64,000 nt of DNA from Rhizomys pruinosus (GCA_009823505.1 VZQC01007982.1:5104714-5168713); one strand, 5' to 3'; positions 32,720 through 45,148 are shown, numbered from the stretch's first letter. Notes: generated by a model from the letters alone, not told the origin. Made by a program: numbers and translations.

Positions 32720-33592
32720 AAGATCATAGACATACTCAAAGAAATCAAGGAATATAAAGAACAAATCAAAGAACTAAGGGGAGAGAAAGACAAATTCAGG
32801 AAGGAACTATAGGGAGAGGATGACAAGCTCCATAAAGAACTGGAAATACTGAAGAAATCACAGGACAGAATGGAAAAAGAAATTGAACACTCATCCAATC
32901 AGCAGGAAAGGATGGGAGAAAGCCTCAGTAACACATCAGATGAAGCAGAAAATAGAATATCAAGACTGGAAGATAACATGGAAGTACTAGAATGTTCAAG
33001 CAAAGATTATTAAAAAAAAAACAAACCACAAGAGTGGAACAATCAGGAAATGTGGGACATTATGAAAAGACCAAACCTCCACATAACAGGGATATAGGAA
33101 GGAGAAGAGTCCCAGGACAATGGTATTAATCAGATCTTCAACAGAATAATAGAAGAAAATTTCCCCAAACTGAAAAAAGACAAACCCATACACATACAAG
33201 AAGCACATAGAACACCAAATAGAGAGATCAGAAAAAAAAATTCCCCAGGCCATATCATAGTTAAAACACTAGATGCCCAAAGCAAAGAAAATACTGAAGG
33301 CCACATGAGAAAAACAACAAGTTAATATAAAGGGAAACCCATCAGAATTACATCTGACTTTTCAGTGCAAAGTATGAAAGCCAGATATGGTCCAAAGTGT
33401 TCTCAGTACTAAATGACTATAGATGCCAACCCAGATACTATACCCAGAAAAATGTTGATTATAGTTGAAGGACAAAGAAAAATCTTCCATGACATAAACA
33501 AGATGAAAGAATACATGTCCAGAAAACCAACCCTTCAGAAAATACTTGAAGCAATTCAAAAGTCAGAGGAAAGAAACAACTATCCCTAAGTA
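32720..33592 (+). pseudogene. L1 ORF1 (RNA-binding protein), decayed
   Basis: ORF1p is the trimeric RNA chaperone of the L1 ribonucleoprotein. Here a charged coiled-coil segment is visible at about 32725-33000, including two 11-residue (33-bp) repeats at 32771-32803 and 32804-32836, the second with an in-frame TAG. The RNA-recognition and C-terminal regions follow (text near 33340-33590 with 'acatctgacttttcagtgcaaag' and 'gatgccaacccagatactatacccag'). Multiple stops and small indels; no frame covers it. Confidence 0.7.
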
Positions 33593-34722
33593 GCTAGAGA
33601 GAGTAATGAATAAAAGTATAACTTCAGAAATACAAACCTAGACCAAGAATGCAAACATAAAATAAGGTGTAAGGAAGCAACACACATCTCTCAATAATAA
33701 CCTTAAATATTAATGGTCTAAACTCCCCAATCAAAAGACATAGACTGGGAGAATAGATTAGGAAACAGAATCCAACCATATGCTGTCTACAAGAAACCCA
33801 TCTCACCCTCAAGGATAGGCACCAACATAATGTGAAAGGATCGAAAAAATATTCCAAGCAAATGGTACCAAAAAGCAAGCAGGAGTTACTATTCTAATAT
33901 CAGACAAAATAAACTTCAAAGTAAAACTAGTCAGATGAGACAAAAAGGGCCATTATATCCTTATCAGAGTAATAATTAACCATGAAGATTTCACAATCAT
34001 GAATATATACACACCAAACTCTGGTTCATCAAACTTTATAAGCACAGTTCTGCAGGACCTCAAGGCACAGACTAATCCCAGCATACTAATAGAAGGGAAC
34101 TTTAATTCCTCACTGAACCCTTTGGACAGGCCAACCAGACAAATGAATAAACAGAGAGACATCTGAACTGAACAATACAATACACCAAACAGACCTCACA
34201 GAATATCTATTGAATATTCCACCCAAATACCAGAGAATATACTTTCCACTCAGCGCCCCATGGAACATTCTCCAAAATTGACCACAGGCTGGGACACAGA
34301 AAGAAGCCTCAACAAATACAAAAGGATTGAAATAATCCCATGCATTCTATCATACCACAGCACAATAAAGCTCAATATCATCAGGATAAGCCCTACTATC
34401 TATAGGAACACATGGAGACTAAACAATACACTCTTGAATAATGAATGGGTCAAGAAAGAAATAAAGAAAGAAATGAAAGTATTCCTGGAACTAAATGAAA
34501 ATGACAATACAACACAACAAAACCTATGGGATACTTTAAAAGCAGCCCTAAGAGGGAAATTTTTAGCCCTAAGTGCATATACAAAAACAAACAAACAAAC
34601 ACCAGAAAGAGCACAAATAAATTATCTAACAATGCAGCTAAAAACACTTGAGAGACAATAACAAATGAATCCTAAACTCAAAAAAAAAACAAGATGAAAT
34701 AACAAAAATTAGAACAGAGATC

Positions 34723-35341
34723 TGTGGGTTGCTGTCTAATATATATATTGTGTGTTGGTCCTTTAATCACGCGTGGCCACAATCCACATGATGTTCTTCA
34801 CTCCTAGACCCAGGCTGGCAGCTTCACAAGACTGTAAGCCGGCAGGCTAACAGCTCCTAGGCTGAGCTTCTGGCAAGGAGAGGGGGAGGGAACTGCGAGA
34901 AATCACCCGACGAGAAATGAAACAGACTCAAAGAGAAGGTCCGGGAGAAAAGAGACTCTCCTTTATTCATGCCAGCAACGTGTTTATATACTAAAAGCTA
35001 CTGTGCTCTGGGCTAGGAAGTGGGGGGCAGAAGGGTCTGAATGAGGGGAAGGGAAGTGTGGGCCATCCTGGCTCCTACCAGGGGCTGCAGAGCTCCTGAT
35101 TGTGCAACCAGTAAACTAGAGGTGTGACGTTTTGCTCAGTACCTCAAAGGAAGGCCATCAGGGTCTGGAACTTTGCAGAGATAGGCATGGCTGGATATAC
35201 CACAATATCCCGACCTCACGGAGCTACAGATAACTCACAGAGGCAACTTGAATTGCCCATGGAGATATCAGATAACTCGCAGAAGTTCCAGGACAGGACT
35301 TGCAGGTCCTGCCTTGAGCCAGACAAAGTTACATTCCTACA
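34723..35341 (-). mobile_element. solo LTR, class II ERV-like, minus strand, 619 bp
   Basis: A perfect 6-bp TSD 'gagatc' (34717-34722 and 35342-35347) flanks TG...CA ends, and the interrupted L1 text rejoins exactly. On the minus strand a TATA-like 'atataaa' is followed closely by AATAAA near 34970-34990. Six-bp TSD and LTR length fit class II (ERVK/IAP-like) elements. No internal viral sequence is present, so this is a solo LTR left by LTR-LTR recombination. Confidence 0.85.
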
Positions 35342-37565
35342 GAGATCAATGAAATAGAAACAAAGAAAACAATACAAAGAATCAATGGATCCAAAAGCTG
35401 ATTCTTAGAAAGAATAAACAAGATAGATAGACTTCTACACCAGTTAATCAAATGAAAGAAAAGAGTAACTCCAAATCAATAAATTCAAGATGATAAAGGA
35501 AATATCATGACAGACAACGTAAAGATTCAGACAATCATATGAGAATATTTTAAAAACCTATACTCTACTAAATTTGAAAGCCTAAGAGAAATGGATGAAT
35601 ATCTGAAATCCTGGAATTCACCAGAGCTTAATAAGAAGAGATTGACTGCTTAAACAGACCCATAACATATGAGGAAAATTGAAATAGTTATTTAAAACCT
35701 CCCAACTAAAAGAAGCCCAGGCCCAGATGGATTTATGGCAGAGTTCTATAAAACAGTTAAAGAGGACATACAACCACTATTATTCAAATTGTCAGAAAGA
35801 CAGAAGTATAGGGAAATCTCCCAAATTCCTTCTATAAAGCCAGCATCACTCTAACACCCAAACCAGGCAAGGATACAACCAAAAAAGAAAACTATAGGCC
35901 CATTTCATCAATGAACATAGGTTCAGAAGTTCTCAACACAATACTCTCAAACTGCATACGGGTACACATCAAATAGATCATTCACTATGACCAAGTTGGA
36001 TTTATACCAGAGATGCAGGAATGGTTCAACTTACACAAATCAATAAATGTCATAAAGCACATAAACGGGCTGAAAGACAAAAACCACATGGTCATCTTAA
36101 TCAACGCAGGAAAAGCCTTTGACAAAATCCAGCATGCCTTCATGTTTAAAGTCCTAGAGGGAATTGGAGGTAACATTCCTCAACATAATCAAAGCCATAT
36201 ACAACAAACCCACAGTCAATATCATTGTAAATGGGGAAAAATTAGAAGCATTCCCCTCAAAATCAGGAACCTGGCAAGGCTGCCCCCTATCTCCACCCCC
36301 TCTTTAATATAGTCCTTGAAATGCTTGCTAGAGCAATAAGACAAGAAAAGGAAATTAAAGTACTAATTGGAAAAGAGGAAGTCAAACTATCCCTTTTTGC
36401 AGATGATATGATAGTTCACCTAAAAAACTCCAAGAAACTCCTAGAAATGAACAAGAGTTTAGTAAGGTGGCAGGATACAAAATTAACCTCGAAAAATCAG
36501 TAGCCTTTCTTTGCACCAACAATAAACAAATGGAGAAGGAATACAGGAGACCCTCCCATTCATAATATCCTTAAAAAAATACCTTGGAATGAACCTAACC
36601 AAAGACAACAAAGATCTCTACAATGAATATTTTGAATCCCTGAAGAAGATTGAAGAAGAAACCAGAAGATGGAAAGTCCTCCCATGCTCATGGATTGGAA
36701 AAATTAATATAGAAAAAATGTCTGTCCTACCCAAACTAATATACAGATTCAATGCAATCCCAATCAAACTCCTCATGAGTTTCTTCTCAGACTTAGAAAA
36801 AAAATGACCTTAAATTCATGTGGAGAAACAAATACCCATAATAACCAAAGCAACCCTAAGCAAAAAGAGCAACACAGGGGGGATAACCATACAAGACTTC
36901 AAACTATATTACAGGGCTATAGTAATAAAAATAGCCTGATACTGGCAGAAAAACTGACCTGAAGATCAATGGAACAAAATTGAAGATCCAAACCCAAGCA
37001 TATGCAATTTCAGCCACCTCATATATGACAAGGGGGCCAAGAAGACTCAATGTAGGAAAGACAGCATCTTCACCAAATGGTGCTGGCAAAACTGGATCAC
37101 CACTTGTAGAAAGATGAAGCTGAACCCCTACCTTTTACCATGTACAAAAATCAACTCCAAATGAATCAAAGACCTCAACATGAAACCAGAAACTCTGAAA
37201 ATGATAGAAGAAAACATCAGCAGTAACTTACAAAATATGGGTGTAGGAAAAAACTTTCTAAATCAGACAGCAGCAGTGTTGGAAACAAGGTCAACAATAG
37301 ACAAGTGGGACCTCATTAAACACAAAAGCTTCTTTACAGAAAAAGAAGCAATCAATGAAGTGAAGAGAAAACCCACAGAGTGGGAGGAAACCTTCACCAT
37401 TGATACATCTGAAAGAGGCTTAACATCCAGAATATATAAATTATTCAAAAAACAAAGGATCAAGGAAACAAATGACTTGATCAAAGATGGAGTAAAGAGA
37501 ATTGAACAGAGAATTCTCTGAATGAACAGAGAATTCACAAATGAAGAAGATAGCTGAGAAACAAC

Positions 37566-37936
37566 TTAGAAAGTGTTCATCACCACTAATAATTAAGGAG
37601 ATGAAAATTAAAACCAGCTTAGGATTTCATCTTACCCTGGTGTGGTGGTTTGAATGAGTGTCCCCCATAGGCTGTAAGTATTCAGACATTTGTCTCCAGT
37701 GGTGGCGCTGTTTTTGGAGGTCTTAGAAGGTGTGGCCGTGCTGGGGGAGGTTAGAAAGTGTTCATCACCACTAATAATTAAGGAGATGAAAATTAAAACC
37801 AGCTTAGGATTTCATCTTACCCTGGTGTGGTGGTTTGAATGAGTGTCCCCCATAGGCTGTAAGTATTCAGACATTTGTCTCCAGTTGGTGGCGCTGTTTT
37901 TGGAGGTCTTAGAAGGTGTGGCCATGCTGGGGGAGG
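37566..37936. repeat. 185-bp tandem duplication across an L1/LTR junction
   Basis: Units 37566-37750 and 37751-37936 differ by about two positions (one extra T, one G/A). Each unit holds 75 bp of L1 ORF2 and 110 bp of LTR, including the junction. Confidence 0.95.
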
Positions 37937-38181
37937 TATGTCACTGGGGGCAGGCTTGGTGAGTTTAACAAGCCTCGTGGTCTCCAGCCGCTCTCTCTGC
38001 TTCCTGTGCTCATTGCGAGATGTGACCCTTGGCATGCTGCTCCAGCTCCAGCCGCCATGCCTCCCACCACAATGGACTCTAATTCCCTGGAACCGTCATC
38101 GTAAGCTCAAATAAACTCTTCCTTTTATAAGTTCCTTTGGTCATGGTGTTTTATCACAGCAACAGAAAAGTGACTAATACA
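37826..38181 (+). mobile_element. ERV3/MaLR-like LTR, 5-bp TSD
   Basis: Complete LTR of 356 bp, TGTGGTGGTT...CTAATACA, with AATAAA at about 38111. TSD 'cctgg' at 38182-38186 and directly before the first (duplicated) LTR start at 37641. A 5-bp TSD and this sequence layout fit ERV3/MaLR. A partial first copy (37641-37750) exists because of the tandem duplication. Confidence 0.8.
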
Positions 38182-39219
38182 CCTGGTAAGACTAGCTAAG
38201 ATTAGGAAAACAAATGACACCAAATGCTGGAGAGGTTGGAGGGAAAGGGGAACACTCATTCACTGCTGGTGGAAATGCAAACTCATGCACCCCTATGGAA
38301 AGCAGTAAGAAGAATACTTAAAAGACTCAAATTAAACCTACCACCTGACCCAGTCATTCCACTCCTGGATATATACCCACAAGACTCAACTTGTCCCAGA
38401 GAAACATGCAAAACTTTGTTTATTGTGGCTCTCTTCATGATAGCAAAGAGCTGGAAGCAACCCAAGTGTCCCTCAACTGAGGAGTGGATAAAGAAAATGT
38501 GGTACAGCTACACAATGGAGTTCTATGCAGGAGTAAAGAAAGATGACATCATGAACTTTGCAGGTAAATAAATGGAACTAGAAGCTATTATGCTAAGTGA
38601 AGTAACACAGTCCCAGAAAAACAAATGACAAATGGTATCCCTCATTTGTGGATTCTAGCACCAAATCCCTAGTTGAAAGGCAAACTGAGCAATGTTAATG
38701 TTATATTTCTTTTTATCTGAAAGCAACTGTATGGTTAAAATGCAAATCCCTTAATGGGCTTTAGAATTAACCTATCACTTATTTTCAGACTTTGTAATTT
38801 TGGTATATGGGTGGAGGGTATGTATGCATATTTTAGAGAAATATAAAATTAAAGGAGTAATGTGAATTCCTAAACATGATTTGGAATTAACTTATAGTTC
38901 ATTTTCAGATGTCATAATTTTGGTATATGTGTGATATATATTATATATATGCATATTTTAGAGCAACACAAATTAGAGGGAACAACAAAAGGATTGGGTC
39001 AATGAACTGACTGAAACAGTAAACCTGCCCCAAACAGTAAACCTCTGCAAAAAAAAACTTTAAAAAGACTGAGAAAAATATGCAAGACCTGTATGGCAGA
39101 ACGTATGAGCTTGGGTTGGGTGGGGAGCATGGAAGGGGGAATTAGTGTAAATTGGATTGAGAAATGTTGTATGAAATGCATAAAACTTCAATAAAAATAT
39201 TTAAAAATAAAAAATAAAA

Positions 39220-39658
39220 AATATTTTATGGCTCACAACTCTAAAGAAAGAATATTACTAAAAATCTTTTCATTGTTTCCAAAGTAATTATATATTGCTA
39301 GTAATTAGAAATATCTTAAAACAACTTTCATTGTCTTTGTGATTTCACTCCATGATTTTTGCAGAAAAAAAATATTGAGCATTTATAGATAAAGCTGATA
39401 TTCAGCTAGTACATACCAATAAGGCCAACCTGGTTTTGAAAACATTGACACATAGCCTTCTGGATTGGTAAATGGCTTCTTTTGCATATATGATGGCTGG
39501 TGGGAACAAGGCCCCCTGTATAATACTGCACTATTGAATAGTTTAATTGTTCAGAATCTTCTAATAACTTCTCCCTTTAAAAATATTTAAAATTGAACAT
39601 GATCTTCTGTTGCCTTTTCTTCCACCTGGAATGCTCTTAAACTAGAGCTGATTAAAGT
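39220..39658. other. unique, A/T-rich
   Basis: Nothing recognised. Confidence 0.4.
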
Positions 39659-39659
39659 C

Positions 39660-40610
39660 TGTATTAGTCCGCCATCTGTCACTGTGATAAAATGCCTGAG
39701 ATACGCAGCTCAGAGAAGGAAGGATTTATTTTAGTTTCTGACTTTGGTCATCCTGGGTCCATTGTTTTGAGCCTGAAGCCAGGCAAAAATATCATGACTG
39801 TAGGAGGGTGGAGCAGAGGCCGTTTACTGCAGGGTCATCGGCAAGGCAGGGGTGAACAGCAAGGAGAGAAGGGAGGGGCACATAGGGGCCCAGGTGCTAG
39901 GTTCTGTAGCTTCCTAATAGTTTATCGCATTATTAACCTATTAATGGATTAACCTACTGATGCGGGTGGATCCTTGCGAGGTCTTTGGAGAGCGTCTTTC
40001 ATCACTGACCTTCCTGCCTAGTGATGGCACCAGCCATGTAGGAAGCAGTAATGAGATGCTTCTTCTCTTCTCTTCCAGGTTGGTATTGAGATACATGAGG
40101 GGGACCCACCTGTCTTGGGTCTGGCCAGGTGTAAAGCATTGTTGAAACACTGTCCAGACCACTGTCAATGTTAATAGTAAGCTCCGTGAGTTCTTACTGT
40201 AAGCACTCCTGATCTTCAAAGCTACTGGGGTGGGGGATGGGCCTCCCCTACTGCAGGACTCCCTGACTTCGCAGGCTCCTTAAGCAGAAGGGCTGTCTGT
40301 CAGATAGCCATCCAGACAGACTTTGTGCAGCACCAGCTGTTCTGGACACCACAGATGCCTTAAGGAAACTACAAAGTGCTCACTTGCTGCTCCTGAAGAT
40401 GCTCCCAGTCAGCACTGTTTCAGTTTATACCAGATTCTTTGCTGTCACAAGCTTTGGCAACATTAAAGTCATTTTCACCCTGATCAAAGGGAGAGAGATT
40501 ATGTCTATCTGACAACATCAATCCATTCTAGAGGGTAGAGGCTTCTCCACCACATTACCCTTCAGTAGGCTCCACCTCCAAGCACTTGTGCATTGGAAAT
40601 TCTCTCCAGC
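39660..40610 (-). mobile_element. MaLR-like LTR pieces, minus
   Basis: Left end 'gtctgtattagtccgccatctgtcactgtgataaaatgcctgag' and right end 'ccaccacattacccttcagtaggctccacctccaagcac' are the two ends of an MLT/THE-type LTR in antisense. The middle (about 39990-40540) is not clearly LTR and may be another insertion. Confidence 0.45.
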
Positions 40611-40910
40611 CTGTCCAAACATAGCAGGTGGTGAGTATGGAGACCTCAGGCCAAAAGCTCAAACCCTAAAGTAAAAGAAACTTTATTATCTTATCCCCTA
40701 GGCCATTCAGGACATTTGCAGCCCATTCAAGATTTCCCCTTTTCTTTTTTTTTTCATCTTGGATGGAATCCACTTTCCAAGAAGTCACAGAGGTTTGAAG
40801 CATTAGGAAGAGGCACCTGGCTATTTAAGAACTCCATCTTGGATCTTTCCTGTTTCCAGAGTTTCTGCTGAAAGTCCTGGCCTCGCCCCATCATTCTCCC
40901 ACTCCAAGCA

Positions 40911-41511
40911 TGTGCTGGAGAGCCTCAGTGTCAACTTGACACACGGGAGTTGAGGGAACTTCAATTGGGAAATTTCCTCCTTTGAACTGGCCTGTGGCTA
41001 CATCTGTGGAGTATTGTCTTCATTGTTGAGCCCTGGAGTAGGGCCCAGCCACTATGGGTGTTGACATTGTATTGTATAAAAATGTAGGTGTGGTGGCACA
41101 TGCCTTTAATCCTAGCACTTGGGAGGCAGAAGCAGAGGCAGGTGGATCTCTGTGAGTTCAAGGCCAGCCTGATCTACAGAGTGAGTTCCAGGCCAGCTGG
41201 GGCTATAGGGAGACCTTGTCTCAAAAAAGAAAAGAAAATGAGTTTGAACTGGGCACAGTACACAGTAGCACACGCCTTTAATCCCAGTCAGACAAGCAGG
41301 GCTGGGCATGGGCCAGGACAGCAAGCCAGTAAGCAGCATTCCTCCATGGCCTGTGCTTCAGCTCCTGCCTCCAGGTTCCTGCCCTGAGTTCCTACCTTGG
41401 GCTCCCTAACTGATGAACTGTGACCTGGCAGATGTAAGACAAACCCTTTCCTCCCCAAGTTGGTATTGGCCAGAGTGTTTTGTCACACTCTGAAGGCAAA
41501 CTAAAACACCT
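40911..41511 (+). mobile_element. rodent LTR with B1 inserted
   Basis: Starts TGTGCTGGAGAGCCTCAGTG; '...ggcctgtgcttcagctcctgcctccaggttcctgccctgagttcc' and 'gatgaactgtgacctggcagatgtaag' match the LTR at 53035-53391, and it continues through 'cctttcctccccaagttggtattgg...tgttttgtcac'. Same family as the LTRs of the 1823-4018 element. Confidence 0.75.
41083..41245 (+). mobile_element. B1 SINE
   Basis: Full B1 with a small internal duplication ('gcagaagcagaggcagg'). A second short B1 head-like piece follows at 41250-41290. Confidence 0.9.
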
Positions 41512-41830
41512 ACCAACCTAAAAAAATTCACTTTATTTCTCTTTATAAAAGTACATAATAAACCATGCGCTCCCTGAGCCAGTCCCTCCCGGCCTTGACA
41601 CTCACACAGTAACCTTTCCTTGACCTGTTCCCACCACGTGCATGCAGTGGTTGATAGGTACTGCTGTGGCCTCACAGACCTGTTGATGGGAAGCCAGACT
41701 ATAAATGCCCCCATTCTCCTAGTCCTGCAGTCAAATGGGATGTCTCTGAAGCTGCGCCTCTGGCATATTAGTGCTCGACCTGGTCTGCATATTGCATTTT
41801 CCATATGTTAAAAACACCAATGCCCAAACT
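41512..41830. other. unassigned, possible antisense 3' end
   Basis: On the minus strand it ends 'agagaaataaagtgaattttttt' (about 41545-41520), like a polyadenylated end. The 132-codon minus frame (41406-41804) runs from here into the LTR and is probably chance. Confidence 0.3.
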
Positions 41831-41837
41831 CTATCTC

Positions 41838-41955
41838 AAGCCAATTAAACACAGGTATCTGGTGATGGAGGCTCAGGCATCTCAGTTTTTAAGTCTCAAG
41901 AGTGATTCTAATGTGTAGCTGGGCTTAAGAAGCACTTCTCCTGAGGGTTGAATGG
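41838..41955 (+). mobile_element. MER5A-like hAT-Charlie fragment
   Basis: 'gaggctcaggcatctcagtttttaa...agtgattctaatgtgtagctgggcttaagaa' follows the MER5A consensus order. Confidence 0.55.
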
Positions 41956-42067
41956 GGGCTTTCTAGAATGATTTGATCACCATCTTACATTTTTTTAATT
42001 TTAGTAGTTTATAAGCAGGCATCTCCCCACACCTTCATTAGCACAAGATATAATATTAATATAATTA

Positions 42068-42282
42068 TTTTAAAATATTTTATATGTATGAATGTATCGC
42101 CTGAATGTATGTAGGTGCACCTGTGTAGTATAATGCCCATGGAGGTCTGAAGAGGGCGTCAGATCCCCCAGAACTGGAGTTACAGAGGGTCGTCAACCAC
42201 CATGTAGGTGCTGGAAACTGAACCTAGTCTTCTGCAAGAGCAGCCACTACTCTTAACTGCTGAGGCGTCTCTCGAGCCCCAT
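42068..42282 (-). mobile_element. B2 SINE, minus, diverged
   Basis: A/T-rich tail at left, 'ggaggtctgaagagggcgtcagatcccccagaactggagtta' and 'ctctcgagcccc' at right. Confidence 0.85.
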
Positions 42283-42299
42283 TAATATATATATAAATT

Positions 42300-42438
42300 T
42301 TTTTTTTTTCTTTTTGAGACAAGGTCTCCCTATAGCCCCAACTCACTCTGTAGACCAGGGTGGCCTTGAGCTCACAAAGATCGGCCTGCCTCTGCCTCCT
42401 GAGTGCTAGGATTAAAGTTGTGTGCCACCACACCCGGC
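42300..42438 (-). mobile_element. B1 SINE, minus
   Basis: Poly-T then 'gagacaaggtctccctatagcccc' to 'gccaccacacccggc'. Left edge of the segment repeated at 53392. Confidence 0.9.
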
Positions 42439-42509
42439 TTAATATAATTATTTTATCATTATTAATTTGGCATTTGAAAGTATGTTATCTTACTGAGTAG
42501 GCTTACTAA

Positions 42510-42668
42510 TTTTTTTTTTTTTTTGGTCTTTTTGAGACAGGGTCTCCCTGTAGCCCCAGCTGTTCTGGAACTCACTCTGTAGACCAGGCTGGCCTTGAAC
42601 TCACAAAGATCCTCCTGCCTCTGCCTCCCGAGTGCTAGGATTAAAGGCATGCGCCACCACGCCCGGCT
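42510..42668 (-). mobile_element. B1 SINE, minus
   Basis: Poly-T then complete antisense B1 ending 'gcgccaccacgcccggc'. Flanked by 'taggcttactaattttt' and 'taggcttactattttt', a TSD of about 13 bp. Confidence 0.95.
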
Positions 42669-42890
42669 AGGCTTACTATTTTTATAAACTTATTTTTATT
42701 AGTATTTCTTCTTCTTTTGAACCATTTGTTCATATTGTTATATTTATCCTCAGATGTTGGTGTTTTCTCTTGCATTTTGGGGGAAGCTAGTCTATTAAAT
42801 ATTACCTACATAGTCTTTATTATTCATATCCATCCCAATTGGTCATTGGGCTATTTTTAAATTAAATAGGATAGTAAAACAATGTGGTTA

Positions 42891-42907
42891 TTTTATTTAT
42901 TTATTTT

Positions 42908-42938
<31 letters not shown>

Positions 42939-43129
42939 TGTGTATGAATGTACTGTCTGCATGTAGGTTTGTGCACCTGTGTCGTGCAATGCCATGGAGG
43001 TCAGAAGAGGGTGTCGGATCCCCCTGGAACTGGAGTCAAAGACGGTTCTCAGCTGCCATGTGGGTGCTGGGGATTGAAGCCCAGTCCTCTGCAAGAGCTC
43101 TTAACGGCTAGGCCATCTCTCCAGCCCCA
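42891..43129 (-). mobile_element. B2 SINE, minus, with (TTTA)n tail
   Basis: Complete antisense B2 with a (TTTA)n expansion of its tail; flanked by 'caatgtggtt' and 'ctatgtggtt', an approximate TSD. Confidence 0.9.
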
Positions 43130-43525
43130 ACTATGTGGTTTTTAATGTAGAGTTTGCTTTTGTATGTTAATGAATTCTGTTTTCTGAAGACAACAGCTAG
43201 TGCCCAAGGAAGTTTTCTGTTGTGATAGGAATGTGTAGAAATGGCTTCTTTATTCACTGGGAGAGCCATTTGCTTTGTGGACTATTGGGTACTTGGATGC
43301 AGCAAGTGTAACTGAGGAGATGAACTTTTCATTTTAATCAATTTAAACAAATAATCAAATGTGATTGATGACCATCACACTTGAAAGTATAACACTGGAA
43401 GGTTTATTATCATAGTTTTGTTCTTTTGGGCCCTACAATTACATTCAGATTTTCCTTTGTAGATTACAATGTGTAAATTAATTACAGCTTATATAGTTTT
43501 TACATTGTATAAGCTATTAGTGTTT
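43130..43525. other. unique sequence
   Basis: Nothing recognised. Confidence 0.4.
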
Positions 43526-43528
43526 ATG

Positions 43529-44126
43529 TGTTGCCATGCACTTCTGCAGTCGGATGTAACTCGATCCTGCTGGGGAAGATGGCTGCCAGCAGCTTCTCCT
43601 CAGGAGGCTGTACCTTTCCCAGGTACCAGCTGGCTATGGGAATATCCACTCCACAGCTAAATCTGGGCAGCTCCTCACCCCACAGATTTAGACCAAATCG
43701 CTGATGGCTCTCCCTAAGGCCTAACGTCAATTAGTAACTCCATGAGTCAGGGGGTTGGTAGCCCAAAGACTCGAATTTCAGACTGGTGCCTGATAGGTGT
43801 CCTCCAGTCTCTCCCACTAGCAAAAACCCAAGTCTGATGGACTTCCATTTACGTATGTGTGAAATAGCAGACAGGGGTCCATAAAGGTAATGAAGAATCC
43901 ATTTATTGTATGTAGCATATCAGTTATATAGGCAGAACAATGTCATCTTTCAGCGGCCATTCCCATACCCTCTGTGTCACAAGTGGTATCATGAGCTGCT
44001 GCTCTCCCCCTGCATCACATGCTGTATGCATCATGTGACTTCTCACCTACGGGGCAGGGTCAGGTGCAGATATACAGGCAGGCAATTAAGATGCCGGCAG
44101 CCACAGGTGACCTGCATTCACCTACA
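43529..44126 (-). mobile_element. LTR-like sequence, minus, about 600 bp
   Basis: On the minus strand it begins TGTAGGTGAATG, has 'cctatataactg' (TATA-like) shortly before 'caataaatgg' (AATAAA) and ends '...catggcaacaca'. This order of promoter and polyadenylation signals is that of an LTR. No TSD found, family not assigned. Recurs, noisy, at about 54845-55525. Confidence 0.5.
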
Positions 44127-44129
44127 ATT

Positions 44130-44865
44130 TGTTAAAGTTTTGAAAAAATTATTCATGGAATTGAAAGGAAAACCTAAGATAATAAAATTTTATTACATTA
44201 ACTAATTTTTATTAATTATATTATTTAAACTACCTAGATACATCCTTTATTTTGGGGAATTTTCTCTAGAGTACATACTAATAGTATTTAGTATTGTGTT
44301 ATAATTGCATTTCTATTTTTACATATATATAAAATAGTTTTACTATATAAATTTTGATGATAATCAGGATTGTTATCATAGGTTCATAAATTTCATCTTG
44401 TTTCAATATAAAAGGGTCCCTTTGTTCACTATTTTATTGAATGGTTTTGCTTTGAACTTCCCTTTGATAATGTCAGTACTAACTATGCTTATTTTTCTTT
44501 GCTTTAAACACCTCTCCTTTTCATCTAATTCTTTGTCATTTAATGTGAGCCTGACTGGTTTTCTTCTTTAACCAAATCCAAATGTGCCTTTTACTCCAGT
44601 TATGGAACAAAACTTTTTATTTATTTTTAGTACAAGCTCAGTCCTATTTCTATCATTTTGTTCTGTATTTGGGTTTGAGATTGTTAGGGTGTGTTTTTGT
44701 TGTTGGTGTGCTTGGTCAGTTTGTCCTTTGTTGTATTTGTTAGCCTTTCATTTACCGAAATTTAGAAGGTGCATTTTCTGTACTGTGACAGAGTATGTAT
44801 TATGTAAATTAATTTTTTTCTTCTTTTCATTGCCATTCCTACACTTACGGGGGTAATTAAGAATT
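44130..44865. other. A/T-rich, possible old antisense L1
   Basis: Text such as 'ggttcataaatttcatcttgtttcaatataaaagggtccctttgttcac' may be antisense L1, too diverged to place. Contains the 177-bp block (44623-44799) that is perfectly repeated at 56041-56217. Confidence 0.35.
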
Positions 44866-44867
44866 AG

Positions 44868-45088
44868 TTTCTGTGAGGTATGGTGGTACATGCCTATAAT
44901 CCTATCACTTGGGAGACTGAGAAGGATTATGGAATCCAGGCTAGCCTTGGTCACATAGCAAGTTCAAGGGTAGTCTATGCCGCATAGAGAGACCGTATTC
45001 CACTAAACCAAGGGCTAGGGCATAGCTGGGTAATATAATGCATGCCTTCCATGTAAAATCCCCTGGTCCCTAGCACCAGAAAAGAATT
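44868..45088 (+). mobile_element. B1/ID composite SINE
   Basis: B1-like half ('ggtatggtggtacatgcctataatcctatcacttggg') followed by an ID-like half ('gggcatagctgggtaatataatgcatgccttcc...ggtccctagcacc'). Confidence 0.6.
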
Positions 45089-45148
45089 TATAGACTCGAT
45101 TTATAGAATCTTAGTATTTTTCCCAAATAAATCTTTAAGAGTTGTTTA

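Larger units (their letters stand above)
33690..38580 (+). pseudogene. L1 ORF2 (endonuclease and reverse transcriptase), decayed
   Basis: ORF2p supplies the nick and the reverse transcription for L1 and SINE mobility. An endonuclease start is visible at about 33705 (LNINGLNSPIKR-like) with a 'QETHLTLKDRH'-like stretch at about 33790. The reverse-transcriptase core retains an intact FADD catalytic motif (within 36321-36503, [12 protein letters not shown]). A C-terminal segment is at 38224-38571 (ends MEFYAGVKKDDIMNF). The frame is split many times and by the two LTR insertions. Confidence 0.75.
31960..39215 (+). mobile_element. nearly full-length L1, plus strand, with two LTR insertions
   Basis: Order: G/C-richer 5' UTR (about 31960-32700), ORF1 remnant (32720-33592), short spacer, ORF2 remnant (about 33690-38580) and 3' UTR with 'caataaaaatattt' A-rich end (about 38581-39215). 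Insertions of 619 bp (34723-35341) and about 540 bp (37641-38181) bring the length above the 6-7 kb norm. Both ORFs are broken by stops and frameshifts, so it is immobile. It is closely related to the minus-strand L1 at 45993-52443. Left boundary is approximate. Confidence 0.8.
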
